DNA of 64,000 nt from Phymatolithon calcareum (lineage: Eukaryota; Rhodophyta; Florideophyceae; Hapalidiales), in NCBI GenBank assembly GCA_977006965.1, contig OZ345382.1:930001-994000 (forward strand), read 5' to 3'. The translations under genes were made by a program, and so were the position numbers. This document shows, in pieces, positions 34,620 through 44,583 of the stretch; within the stretch, counting starts at the first letter, position 1, and each line of letters begins with the position of its first letter. The notes below the pieces were generated by a model that saw nothing but the letters and a program-made list of their open reading frames with translations, searched no databases and was not told where the DNA came from.

Positions 34620-36314
34620 ATGCTGCAGCTGTCCCGTGCGCCCTCTCTAAACGTATGCGCTCTCGTCCTGCTCGCACTAGTGTGCATCCCACTCCAGACC
34701 ACATCACTCGGACCTCTTTCCCCGCGTTGGCATTTGCAGCGTATTGCCCAGCGCCAAGGCCTAAAATCTGCGCAACTCGAAGTCAATCTAGGACGCTCGC
34801 CGCTGCCACGGACACCATCAGACACGCCAGTGAACATCTACGTGGTGGATAGCGGGGTACGAATATCGCATGAAGAATTCAATGGGCGTGCATCTTACGG
34901 CCCAGACTTTGTATCCCGAGGAGCAACTTCAGACGATTGCCAGGGACACGGTACAAATGTGGCCGCACTGGCCGCTGGAAGATTCAGTGGTGTGGCTCGC
35001 TCAGCTCGCATAATCTCAGTGCGCATTCTCGACTGTACCGGACACGGCTTTTGCACGGACGTCGTGCGCGCACTGCAGTGGGTCCACGATGACGTTGTGG
35101 CGCGACTGGGCATGCGTGCCGTCGTCGTGCTGTCACTAGGGTCTCGTGATGCGCGCTGTGGACCAACAGTGGCACGAACGGAAGCGCTCGAGGAGCTCGG
35201 GGTTGTGGTCGTGGCGGCGGTAGGGAATTCGCGGAAAGATTCCTGTGCCGTATACCCCGCGCGCAACGCAGCGACTATCGCTGTCGGTGCCACAGACCGC
35301 CGTGATCGAGTATATCGAAACAATAATCTCGGGGCGTGTATTGACCTTTTTGCGCCGGGAGTGGCTGTCGTTGCGGCTTGGGGAGCACGTCGGGATGACG
35401 AATACCGCGTCGTCACTGGTACCAGTATGGCCACGCCGCTCGTCGCTGGGACTGCAGCACTAATTATGGCTGCGGACAGTCGTCTTTCTGGTACGCAGGT
35501 GCGTGAGGTAGTCATGCGAAGCGCGACGGTTGGAAAGGTTCGCGATGCAGACGGTAAACAATTGCTCTCAACGCATGCCAATCGACTATTGTACGCTCCA
35601 TGGGCGCAACTTTTTGATGAGGTGCCACGAGAAGTATCGCTGAAGGAGGATGTCGAGACGACTGGGCAACACGGTGGAGCGTGGGCAGCATTGACTGTGG
35701 ACTTTGTGCCTAGAATGAAACCAGCGATGCTGTATTCTACTGATGGCATTCGAGAGGCGCTTGCGAAAAGTTGCGGAATGTCTGCCAATGAATTCATGGT
35801 GAGACGAGTGAAAGGTGTGAGGCGGTTCCGCAATGGGAGCGAGCCTGATGTGATCAAACTTCGAGTGTATGTCAAGGCTCCACAGAATGATACTGTGATC
35901 TTTCGACACCTTAACAGAGCGGTGGGATCTGGACTGGTGGCAAATTCGTGTATGGAGAACATTCGTTTTTACAGCCGTGGACGTGGGCAATACGTTGAGC
36001 TGGGAGTGGAGATGCCAAAGGCAATTTATGACCATGACCAGACGGTATTTGTCTTGGATCTAGACGCAACGTCGATCATCACAATTGCCGTTTCGTTGTG
36101 GATAACTATGGTGGCGTCCGTCGCGCTCGGTATTGTTTATTGGAAAGGAAAGTGGAAGAGTCAAGAACCAGACGAGAGAGATAGTGAAAAGGCCGAGTGC
36201 TCGGAAAACCCATCGAAACTAGTAGACTGCCCACTGACACCTGAGATACAATTAGAAGTAGATGAAACTACAGGTGAGGTTTCTGTGCTCAGTAGGGAAA
36301 ATTGCAATGGTTAA
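34620..36314 (+). CDS. Membrane-anchored subtilisin-like serine protease (S8A)
   Basis: 564-residue intronless protease. From the first in-frame ATG there is a signal peptide (hydrophobic stretch CALVLLALVCIPL, residues 13-25). There is little room for a prodomain before PRWHLQRIAQRQG. The catalytic set is complete: Asp77 (VVDSGV), His110 (GHGTNVAAL), oxyanion Asn203 (AAVGN) and Ser269 (GTSMATPLVAG). The spacing is that of the proteinase K family. After the catalytic domain come about 190 residues without a known fold, a single transmembrane helix (about 484-508, SIITIAVSLWITMVASVALG) and an acidic cytoplasmic tail of about 55 residues. This predicts a type I membrane protease with its catalytic domain facing the lumen or outside. 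The long antisense frame (35962-34895) is a shadow. It is the only intact member beside an array of five decayed relatives. Confidence 0.93.
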   Translation: MLQLSRAPSLNVCALVLLALVCIPLQTTSLGPLSPRWHLQRIAQRQGLKSAQLEVNLGRSPLPRTPSDTPVNIYVVDSGVRISHEEFNGRASYGPDFVSRGATSDDCQGHGTNVAALAAGRFSGVARSARIISVRILDCTGHGFCTDVVRALQWVHDDVVARLGMRAVVVLSLGSRDARCGPTVARTEALEELGVVVVAAVGNSRKDSCAVYPARNAATIAVGATDRRDRVYRNNNLGACIDLFAPGVAVVAAWGARRDDEYRVVTGTSMATPLVAGTAALIMAADSRLSGTQVREVVMRSATVGKVRDADGKQLLSTHANRLLYAPWAQLFDEVPREVSLKEDVETTGQHGGAWAALTVDFVPRMKPAMLYSTDGIREALAKSCGMSANEFMVRRVKGVRRFRNGSEPDVIKLRVYVKAPQNDTVIFRHLNRAVGSGLVANSCMENIRFYSRGRGQYVELGVEMPKAIYDHDQTVFVLDLDATSIITIAVSLWITMVASVALGIVYWKGKWKSQEPDERDSEKAECSENPSKLVDCPLTPEIQLEVDETTGEVSVLSRENCNG

Positions 36315-37152
36315 GGTCCATTCCCCTGGAATTCTTCTGTCACGTGTTACCACATTCCTGTAATAACGGTATCATTTATAAGTGTATGTTACCAGTAACT
36401 CTATCGTGCAGATCACGGAGCGGCAACGGGGACATACTCTACAACTACGACCACCGACCAACAGACACAAACCCATTCGATCCGCCTGTCGAGCGAGCAA
36501 GAAACGTTCCTCTTGAAGCAGCAGTGCACTAACTCTTGCACCCTCATACTCCCTCTACGCCCTCTTCGACCCCTCTCCACCCACTCCACTCAGTCTCAAA
36601 ACAACTTTTTATTTGTGCGGAATCCGTCTGCAATATCGCCCTAGATCAGATTGGGGAGTTGGTCTTCAACGCCTCTCTAAGAGCTCGAAAGCTCTTAGTC
36701 AAGGTATTCCCCTTGTGTGGCCTGTTCGGGGCAGTGACTTTTTGATGTGAGCCTGATTTGCCCATATCTTGTGGGTTGCGTGATTTTTGAGCCTTTCAAG
36801 ATCATGTACAGCAAACTGCTCTCGTTGTGAAAGGGACGCCCAGCAAAGACCCTTTGGTACTCTATAGTGTGTCGGGCGTTTGTCCACCGCCGTCAACCGA
36901 CAATCCTTTCGCAATGCCCTTCATATAGAGCGCCTACTCTCGGTCGTGTTTCAAGTTGTGCGCTCCGTGGTGTAGACTTTAGACAAAAATGCTCCACCAG
37001 TCGCCCGTGCTGAGCCTGTGATATTGCCACCGCAATGTGTGTGAAACCGAGCGCGCTGCCTGCGACAAACTGCGTGACGATTGACGCGGAAAAGTGGCAC
37101 GCGCGCACCCCTTGTTTGCCCACCACGAGCACCGTACCGCTCTATTGCTTGC
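36315..37152. other. Intergenic region downstream of the subtilase
   Basis: No convincing gene. A perfect 22-nt hairpin (arms CTAAGAGCT/AGCTCTTAG, loop CGAA) lies at 36677-36698. The rest is unassigned. Confidence 0.45.
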
Positions 37153-37494
37153 ATGACTGCGGAAAGAGAAGAGGGTCTTCAACAGGGTCGGATGGAGGAA
37201 GTAAGCGAACAATGGAAAGCAGTTATGTATAAGGGACCCTACTCCTTGAACATGATACGCACAGAGCATCATTTGTGGATTCTGGGGGCGGTTGCACAGG
37301 CGGTGTACACGCCGAGCGGAGGTGCAGTGCTGTGGAAGTACAGAAACGCGATAGCTGTTCGCGTGACGGGCTTTTGCACAGGTGGTAGCGGCGGTGACGA
37401 CCATGTTCAAGTTCAATTATCGGGCATGTGCACCGATGCTCCGGATGAGAATGCAATACTTGGTCTTGTTTCCGCGCTGCTAGTTGCACTGTAA
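37153..37494 (+). CDS. Small protein, possibly proteasome assembly chaperone 4-like
   Basis: 113-residue frame starting MTAEREEGLQQG. The pattern YSLNMIRTEHHLWILGA near residue 35, followed by alternating hydrophobic strands and a final helix after HVQVQLSGMCTDAPDEN, resembles the beta-rich PSMG4/PAC4 fold (usually about 120 residues). In that family a conserved '..h.(M/I)IRL....(F/Y).WIG' strand is followed by a QV.VS.N segment. The resemblance is from pattern memory only and is weak. If correct, the protein would help assemble the 20S proteasome alpha ring. It could also be a chance frame. Confidence 0.35.
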   Translation: MTAEREEGLQQGRMEEVSEQWKAVMYKGPYSLNMIRTEHHLWILGAVAQAVYTPSGGAVLWKYRNAIAVRVTGFCTGGSGGDDHVQVQLSGMCTDAPDENAILGLVSALLVAL

Positions 37495-37738
37495 TCAGTA
37501 CGAGGTAGAGAGTCGACCGAAGGTCTGCGGTTGTGTCGACAGATTCTGTGTAAATCTACATATGGCATTGTGCGCAAAAAACCGCTAGCATTTTGCAAAA
37601 GGACTTTCGAAGTGGCTGGCAGAGTCTTTAAATGGAACACATGAACCCGATCCTAACGCATGAGTAATCGAGAGTATTGCTTCATATCGGACAGGGCGGG
37701 TGCCCACTTCATGAGCTAGTGTGGTGAACGAAGCGAAA

Positions 37739-39117
37739 ATGATTTGTGCGGAGACGAGTTTTTCGAGCCCATCCTTTGCAATTACTTCCACGTTGTACGC
37801 AGGAGGGGACATGTCCGTGCTCTTGTATGGAGTTCTTGGAAACGTGCCTGTCCTTACTGAGTACGCGATATCAACTTGTGTGACGACCTCGACATGTTGC
37901 AAACCAGAGTGGGGGAAGGAACATATAAAGCTTCTTGGAAGCCGTGTACCGGACGTTTTAGTGATACGTATGCGGCCACTCTGTGATCCCGTGCTTGTGC
38001 TCGAATGGGGCGATCTGTGGTGCGAGGTGAGGACGGACGGCGATGTTTGGAGTAGCCTCCGTAAACGAGCAAGACTGGATGGAAATTATTGCTGCAGCGA
38101 ATCGTGGCTTGATGCTCTCTCGAGTGTTGGGCCGTCGCACGGTGGCGAGACGATTTCAAGCATTCAAGTTCGGAGACAACGTACTGAAGGAAACTGGCAT
38201 GAGCACTGGAGCGATCGGCTCATCCTTCGACGCCGAGGTATTCGCGGCGGTCCGAGCTTTCGAAGCCATACAACAACTGCAATTCGATGGCGGACAACAC
38301 ATTCGGTGGTTCACCGATAGTAGGAGCTGTCTGGATGCATTGGCCGGACAACCTCGGATGTATGGCGAAAAGACAAGGAAGCTGTGGGAAGCCATGGAGG
38401 CATTGATGGAGGACAACGTCACCATCGAGGCGATTTGGGTTCCAAGCCACTGTGGGATACCTGGGAACGAGAAAGCCGACGAGCTTGCTCGTCGAGGCAT
38501 TACGGAATCAGATCTCGTGACGCATCAGGGCGTACCCTTGACCATGGAAGCCGCGCGGTCCATAATTAAACTGCGCAATTCGATGAAACCAAGAAGTGCA
38601 CATTTTCTACCCCCAGAACTCCGGATTAGTCACAGACGTGCTGAAGTCATCCTAAATCAACTTTCCGCAGAATGCTGCTCGCTGGTAGCAGCTTTTCACC
38701 GGAATGACGATGGCTCGGTGGACTACGACCCCATGTGCAAGTCCTGTCCAGGTCGAACCAAAGAAACTGTTGGTCACTTAATTCTTCGCTGCAGTCGGCG
38801 TGCTTTATCAAGACGGCAGACTATTGGTAGAGTAGGCCCTAAAACGGTAGAGGAATTATGTAGGGAGAAACCGCTTGAAGTACTCAAATTCGTGAAGAAT
38901 GAGGGGTTGCTTGACAACCTCAGATGTTAACTTTAGTTAACGTCTTCTGCAGTAAAAAAAGAAAGAAAGCATTCAAGTTGAGCGTATGTTGCAGAATGCA
39001 TCAGAGGAAGAAAGAGGTGCAAGGCAAAGAGAAGAAGGATGGCGTGTGTGGTGGTTTGATATTGGTCTTGGTGAAATGCGAAATGGGACTTGCAAGCCTA
39101 TGGACAACTTGTACTAG
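37739..39117 (+). pseudogene. Unknown gene interrupted by a LINE insertion
   Basis: A plus frame open from 37715 with its first ATG at 37739 runs to 38170, where the LINE begins. The same frame resumes exactly after the second copy of the target duplication (ends 38979): ...ETISSIQV before the LINE and ERMLQNASEEERGARQ after it. It continues 45 codons to a stop at 39115-39117. Removing the insert and one target copy would leave one open frame of about 190 codons. The residues downstream (EEGWRVWWFDIGLGEM) look protein-like. I do not recognise the family, and an intron or a chance open frame cannot be excluded. Confidence 0.5.
38171..38968 (+). mobile_element. 5'-truncated LINE with RNase H domain
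   Basis: The frame to 38930 contains an RNase H domain (FDAEVFAAVRAFEAI, FTDSRSCLDAL, WVPSHCGIPGNEKADELAR) with the Glu, second Asp, His and last Asp in place. The first Asp is absent because of 5' truncation. A zinc-binding tail (CKSCPGRTKETVGHLILRCSR) follows. This order is typical of the C-terminus of RNase H-bearing non-LTR retrotransposon ORF2 proteins. An A-rich tail (gtaaaaaaagaaagaaag) follows the stop. GCATTCAAGTT occurs at both ends (38160-38170 and 38969-38979; AAGCATTCAAGTT if the tail overlap is counted), the expected target-site duplication. No reverse transcriptase is present. Confidence 0.9.
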
Positions 39118-39764
39118 TCGGATTCTATGATTCGCGGCGCACTGCAAACCAACTTCAATGAACTTTAATTTCACCCTAAGAACACGTTAATGAGACTCAT
39201 GCGCGAAGTCGTCCGTCAAGTATTATTCTCGGTGTATGTATGGGATCATTACGCTCCTTGCACTTCTTTGCTCAACTCTCACAACGCATGTATGTATGTA
39301 AACCGCCTTCTCCCCCATGGGGCTCGCAAGGCAGTGCTTTATTGCTGAATTATCTTCTACTTAGATTATGGCAGGGCTAGGTAATTAGGAAAGCACTCCT
39401 TCTTCTCTGCCTGCCGCTCGAGATACCCACAACGCATAAATATTTAACTGGACTTGTGTGGCTTTATCGCGACATACGCTTGAGAAACGACCACAATGCA
39501 TGTAGATAAGGCGAACGTACTGTGACAGCTCGGTGAGAAAGAGGACCAATCGATCGCCGTTCCCAGAACGTTGACTTTAACAACCTTTGATAGCACCCGT
39601 TTCATCAATCAAATTAGATTACGAAGCTTGGACTTGGTGCTTAATGACGAAATGAATGAAATGCTATTTTATTTTCAAGTGGACGTAATTACGCACTTCA
39701 GAAATGGGAATGTCTTCTTTCCCCTTTCCTTGTGCTTCGCCAACGTGTCATTTGAATGGTAGTG
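39118..39764. other. Intergenic region
   Basis: Nothing supportable; short unassigned frames only. Confidence 0.4.
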
Positions 39765-39950
39765 AGCCAGCATTGTTTATTGGAAAGACAAGTGGAGGAG
39801 TGAAGAACCAGACGAAAAAGGCAATGAAAAGGCCGAGTGCTCGGAAAAACAGTCGGAACTATAGTTCCGACTGTTTTTCCGAGCATGTCAGTGGGTATTA
39901 TGCTATAGCATAATACCCACTGACATTTGATACAGGCCGGCTATCATAAC
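39765..39950 (+). pseudogene. Fragment of the subtilase 3' end, rearranged
   Basis: Matches 36,125-36,260 of the intact subtilase: ttgtttattggaaag (TM end), aagaaccagacga and gaaaaggccgagtgctcgg are shared, and later cccactgaca aligns to the intact tail. Between these shared pieces two perfect palindromes have been inserted. The fragment has no catalytic part and cannot be functional. Confidence 0.85.
39838..39926. repeat. Two abutting perfect palindromes (48 bp and 42 bp)
   Basis: 39838-39885 is a 48-bp perfect palindrome and 39885-39926 a 42-bp perfect palindrome; they share one base. Both have a CTATAG centre and no spacer. The outer halves match subtilase tail sequence, so each palindrome is an inverted copy of adjacent gene sequence. 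Confidence 0.95.
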
Positions 39951-39969
39951 CGGTCCGGCCACGCGTGCA

Positions 39970-40060
39970 CCTGTGCGTCACAGGAAGGAGACAAGAGCAG
40001 AGCCAGGAATTTTTCCCCGCTCGAAGGCAGGGTTTTTTGAAATGGCATGAGCTGTGCTTC
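39970..40060 (+). repeat. Head of a retroposon family also found at 56.8 kb
   Basis: Shares cctgtgcgtcacag, caggaatttttccccgct, cagggtttttt and catgagctgtg-like blocks with 56795-56880. After about 40,060 the two sequences diverge. This is probably an old or partial copy of the same element. Confidence 0.65.
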
Positions 40061-41618
40061 CTCGTTAATTGGATCTTCGAACTTAGAATATCCTCGTTTT
40101 TCGGAAAACAAGAGGCCTCCACGAAAACGGCATTGGAACAAATTTATCTTAATTTTAGGATTCTTAGAATATTCGATATATGGATATCGCAAATGCCTGA
40201 GCCATGGTGCATGCATGAAATTTGTAAACTTTTTTGAATCGGTTTCACGGAGCATATAATGAGGACTTTTTTGACTGGGTCTATGCCGCGATTTTGATGA
40301 ATTCTCAAGAAGGCCCCTCGGCCAACCTCTAACATTGGTTTCTGAGACGAGCACCCAACATATCCTTCAACGGGGCGCATATGACCGTCAAATTGCCAGA
40401 CATGGGGCATATGTAAGCCATGCCGTCTGCATTTCCGGCTTTCGGCAGAACACGTGTAACATTTAAGCTATCATACAAATTCGAATCCAGAATATCCTTG
40501 GTATCTGGGTATCGGACCTTTCCACATTGGACATCCAGTTATCAAGGTTTGACTGTAATCGATAGCTGCGAGGGAGAGTGAAGAAGATAGCCAAATTGTA
40601 CTGTAGTACTGTACACACCCCGATGCAGACTTTTCTCGGCGGCTCGAACTCTACCGATGTGTGGCGAGTTGACCTAAATTAAATGCTTAATTTACGTCAC
40701 CGACTTACGTTACTTCACTTCTGCATCTGCACGTAACCGCAACAAAAAAGCGCATTTAAATGGTCAGAGGCAATGGGCTTCCTCAGAAATCTCCGTGGAC
40801 TTCTGCGACCGTTGAGGAGCGTCGATATCTGGAGGTCTCAGTATCGTGGGATACGTTTCAAAAAGTATTACTCAAAGCTTGCTCCTGCATGGAAAATAAA
40901 AAGTAAAAATTACCCAGCTCCTCATGTTGCATAGTATCAAAAGTGCCACGTTCTTGCCGCGGATCCCTTGGGCTGAATTTTATTGTAATTCATTTTCTGC
41001 TGTGTCTCATTTCCTATGGCCGTTCCATCTGTCGAATTTTTTATTTTTCGTTCTATTTTCGTTCATCCAATCGGAAGGCTCGGGCCCAAGCAAAAATGGT
41101 CATTTTTGCTTACATTTTTGTCGAGAAGCATATTTTTTCGATACTCTTTCTTGTTGTGGAAGCACTTTGAGCTTCTCCTCATCTGAACATGGAAGTTGAG
41201 CACTGAATTGTGCCGCTCTTCGGTAGTGCAATACAGAACTGTTAAAATTGCAAATAATTTGGCACACACACTTAGGTAATGTAAGACAAGGTATGGAGAG
41301 CAGAGGGTAAAGTATTGCGAAAATAATGCACTGACTGCAAGCTTGTTGAACGGTCCCGTCCTGCGGGACAATAATGTTTGATCCCTTTTTGGGGCCAATG
41401 TCATAAAAATGCAAAGAAACGGCTTCATTCATTGCAAGAGTATCGAGGAAACTTTCGGGTCCCGTAACAATATCTCGTACTGTACTTCGGCTGCGACGGG
41501 CCGCGTGAAACGCATTTCAGCTGTCCGCCCAGCAACTATTTATTCCACTCCCGGCACCTACGCAAGTGTGCCACGACATTCATCGGAGGCGGTGCGCTAA
41601 CCCCCGGCCAATATCGTC
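40061..41618. other. Intergenic region before the OSCA gene
   Basis: No supported gene. A near-spacerless palindrome (arms AGCAAAAATG/CATTTTTGCT) lies at 41089-41110. The last 200 bases are the presumed promoter and leader of the OSCA gene. Confidence 0.45.
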
Positions 41619-43931
41619 ATGGCCTTGGACCCCGCCACTTCCGGTTTTCTCCTCTCTTTAGGAATCGCTGTTGTCGTCACTGTCGTATGCGTGCTTCTCT
41701 TTTCGGCTCTGCGCAACAAATTCCAAAACGTTTACGAATTCCGTCGCCTGATTAATCAATGGAAACAATACGACGACTTCAACCATAAGCGCGCTGGTGT
41801 ACCGGAGGTAATTCCACGAACTCAATTCTTTTCATGGATTAGCGCCGCGCTTGCTGGTGATGAGGATGAAATCGTTCGCGAAATCAGTCTCGATGCAGCC
41901 ATGTATTTGCGTTACCTTCGCTCCATGTTTCTGTCCTTCTCCATCGTCGCTCTTGTTGGCGTGGTCTTCCTAATGCCGGTGTACGGTACGGGCACGATGA
42001 AATTGGCACCGCCCCCTGTCGTCGTGGTCAACGGCACTGACGTGCCCGACAACCGTATTCGTGGACTGCGCGTCGTGTCCCTGGCGAACGTAGAGGCTGG
42101 TGACCCGCGGCTTTGGACAGTGTTCATCATGGAAGTGCTGTCAACACTTGTGTTTTTGTTCTTTATGTACAAGGATTTTGCACGTTTTGCCGAGCTCAGA
42201 AGGAAGAATCTCATCGCCGAAAATCCAAAGAATTACGCTGTTGCTGTCTACGATGTGCCGCGTGAGAAGGGCCACGCCGAAGCAGAGGATGCCGCGGAGA
42301 AACTTAAGGAGGACATTCGTCAACGATTTGACATCGTCGTTCCAAATCAGATTGCTGATGTGATCATTGTTCGAAACAATAAGAAGGCAAGGAAATTGCT
42401 TGCCCAATACGAAAAAGCCATCACGAACCGTGAAGTCTGTGAATGGAAGGAGGCGAACGACGAGGCTGGAGATAGACCGGAACATCGGACTGGATTCTGC
42501 GGTGTGCTTCGATGCTGGCAGAAGAAGGTCGATTCCATTGAGTTTTGGGACTCAGAGCAAACGCGACTCCGAAATGAGATTACTGAGTCTTCCAAAAATG
42601 CAAGTATTGCGCCCTGTGCCATTGTCGTATTCAAGAACATGCGTGCTGCCAGTCTTTTGGTTCAGGCGAATATGGCTGACGATGCTACCCAATGGAATGT
42701 GGAGAAAATGCCGGAACCAAAGGCGCTCAATTGGGATGCATTCAGTATTCCAAATTATCAAGCTGAAATTCGTCGTATTGCTGTACTTGCCTTCAACATT
42801 GTCCTCACTCTCTTTTGGACAATTCCGGCCTTTGGTATTGCGAGTCTGATCAATTTGCAGGCGCTTGCTGAAAACCCGGGGCTTAAATTCCTTGGGCCCA
42901 TAATTAATTTTAATCCTGCCATTACCGGTCTTATACAGGGTATTTTGCCGACTATCATTCTTGCGGTTATTGTGGCTCTAATTCCTGTCGTCATCCGGCT
43001 CGTGGTTCGTCTCGAGCGCCTACATGATGATCATGTTGTCGATCGCAAAACACGTGATTATTTCTACTTCTTCACCATTTACGGTTCCTTCTTCTGTATT
43101 GTTCTGGGATCCAGCATTCTGGGAGAGATCGCTGGGATTATCAAGTCTCCCATGACACTGTTTGAAAAACTCGGAAGTGCAATTCCTGGAAATGGTATCT
43201 TCTTCGCTACGTTTATCGTAATTCAGACTGGAGTCGGAGTGTCGTTGGATCTTTTCAATCCGCTCCGCCTCATTCTTGTCTCGTTGTTCAAGAAAATGGC
43301 GAAGACGGAGCGTCAGCTTCGGAAGGCTCAGGCAAACGGTAGCAAGCCAATCTTATTCAAGCGCTATGGTTCGGTTATGCTTGTCGCCTTTATGGGTATT
43401 ATGTACACACCATTGGCACCTATTGTGCCAGTTTGTGCTGTTTTCTTTTTCGGGTACAACTATTTGGTTTCCCGGTTTAACATGCGGTACAATTTGTACG
43501 CAGAATCCGACGGCGCTGGTGAGAGCTATCCGGGCGCCTTCTGGGGTACTCTCGTTGCACTTCTGCTGCGCCATGGCGTGGTCATTGTGCTTGTTGGGTT
43601 CAAGAGCGGAAAAGCTATCGCGCCCTTCTGCATCATCCCGCTCATAATCTCAATTTCCTTCGCTGTTGAGACAGGCCGTCGCTTCCGACGAGTTTCCATG
43701 TTTGGCAGTTTGCACGACCATTTCTCCAAGTCAAGTGAAGTTGATGAAATCCCCAAGTCGTATGTCGAAGAGTTCGGACAACCGGCTATCAAGCTTGAAG
43801 AATATCAAAATCTCAACGGGGTTGTCGATCCGGGCGACTACCATGATGATTGCAGAGAGATCTGCGATGGGCCGAGGAAGTCGTTCGAGAATGTGGAAGT
43901 GGAAGTCGAGGATACGGTCGAAACGGTATAG
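41619..43931 (+). CDS. OSCA/CSC1/TMEM63 family stress-gated cation channel
   Basis: 770-residue intronless membrane protein (start gtcATGg). The N-terminal RSN1_TM domain has three helices (about 9-31, 100-122, 163-186), then a cytosolic domain (about 190-375) with RRKNLIAENPKNYAVAVYDVP and APCAIVVFKNMRAASLLVQ, which match the family's 14-3-3-like cytosolic domain. The 7TM pore domain follows (about 385-700), with PAFGIASLINLQAL, ITGLIQGILPTI, FYFFTIYGSFF and YTPLAPIVPVCAVFFFGYNYL. About 11 helices in all, as in OSCA channels. An acidic cytoplasmic tail ends EVEDTVETV. Family members are hyperosmolality- or tension-gated calcium-permeable channels of the plasma membrane. That role here is inferred from the family. 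Confidence 0.95.
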   Translation: MALDPATSGFLLSLGIAVVVTVVCVLLFSALRNKFQNVYEFRRLINQWKQYDDFNHKRAGVPEVIPRTQFFSWISAALAGDEDEIVREISLDAAMYLRYLRSMFLSFSIVALVGVVFLMPVYGTGTMKLAPPPVVVVNGTDVPDNRIRGLRVVSLANVEAGDPRLWTVFIMEVLSTLVFLFFMYKDFARFAELRRKNLIAENPKNYAVAVYDVPREKGHAEAEDAAEKLKEDIRQRFDIVVPNQIADVIIVRNNKKARKLLAQYEKAITNREVCEWKEANDEAGDRPEHRTGFCGVLRCWQKKVDSIEFWDSEQTRLRNEITESSKNASIAPCAIVVFKNMRAASLLVQANMADDATQWNVEKMPEPKALNWDAFSIPNYQAEIRRIAVLAFNIVLTLFWTIPAFGIASLINLQALAENPGLKFLGPIINFNPAITGLIQGILPTIILAVIVALIPVVIRLVVRLERLHDDHVVDRKTRDYFYFFTIYGSFFCIVLGSSILGEIAGIIKSPMTLFEKLGSAIPGNGIFFATFIVIQTGVGVSLDLFNPLRLILVSLFKKMAKTERQLRKAQANGSKPILFKRYGSVMLVAFMGIMYTPLAPIVPVCAVFFFGYNYLVSRFNMRYNLYAESDGAGESYPGAFWGTLVALLLRHGVVIVLVGFKSGKAIAPFCIIPLIISISFAVETGRRFRRVSMFGSLHDHFSKSSEVDEIPKSYVEEFGQPAIKLEEYQNLNGVVDPGDYHDDCREICDGPRKSFENVEVEVEDTVETV

Positions 43932-44175
43932 ATTGAATTGTGCCTTCGCTTACCCGTGTCTATGAAGTCAGTTGCCCTCTAGGTCTATATGTGCAGAGTT
44001 TCTAATCTCCGGGCATTGCGCTTTTGCGGTATTAGCAATAGCTTGGTCTCTTTTCGAAGTTGGCTGCTGAGAATGCGCCATTTCGCTTCAACATGTTGTA
44101 CTGACGAGTTTTCAATTTCTGCACGTTTTTCGAAGGAGATTTTTGAACTTGAATAAATATTGCAAATGATGTTAT

Positions 44176-44583
44176 GTCGAATCTAGTGCCCTGTCCAGTG
44201 GGGACATATCCAAGGCGGATAGAGCTGTATTCGAACACAGTGAGATCCGCGAGGTGCTGCACTCTGGGTACTGGTATTCTGTGCTACGACGGTTATTGCT
44301 CTTGCATGAATTGCAGTGGCGGGAGCTGATCATGGCTTTCAACGCCGTAACCCTGGGCCTGCAGCTTGCCGGACGAGACTTTGTCAATCTGTGAGTGATC
44401 GGTGCAAAAAAAACAGCAATATAGGCGAAGCCAATGATTTTTGGGATGACACATCAAGTGCACAGCATTTGATGTGATGAGCAGGGAATGACCTTGTTGG
44501 ATGATGACGAGATCGCTAACACCGAACGAGTTCTCGATAAGCTCTACTGGTTCAGCAACAAATTGGTTAAGGAGAACATGTGA
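44176..44583 (+). other. Possible decayed or spliced small gene
   Basis: Frame 44176-44390 reads VESSALSSGDISKADRAVFE... RRLLLLHELQWRELIM and ends at a good splice donor (AATCT|gtgagt). After cag at 44484, a second frame reads MTLLDDDEIANTERVLDKLYWF and closes at 44583. The two look like one protein, but the phases do not join (phase-2 donor to a phase-0 continuation). It is either a broken gene, another splice pattern, or chance. I do not recognise the family. Confidence 0.3.

Noticed and set aside
34895-35962. 355-codon minus frame antisense to the subtilase
   Set aside because: Ser/Arg/Ala-rich shadow of the GC-rich protease coding strand.
38043-38930. A 295-residue RNase H gene starting at 38043
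   Set aside because: The first 42 codons are host sequence in front of the LINE insertion. The element itself begins at about 38171 and is 5'-truncated.
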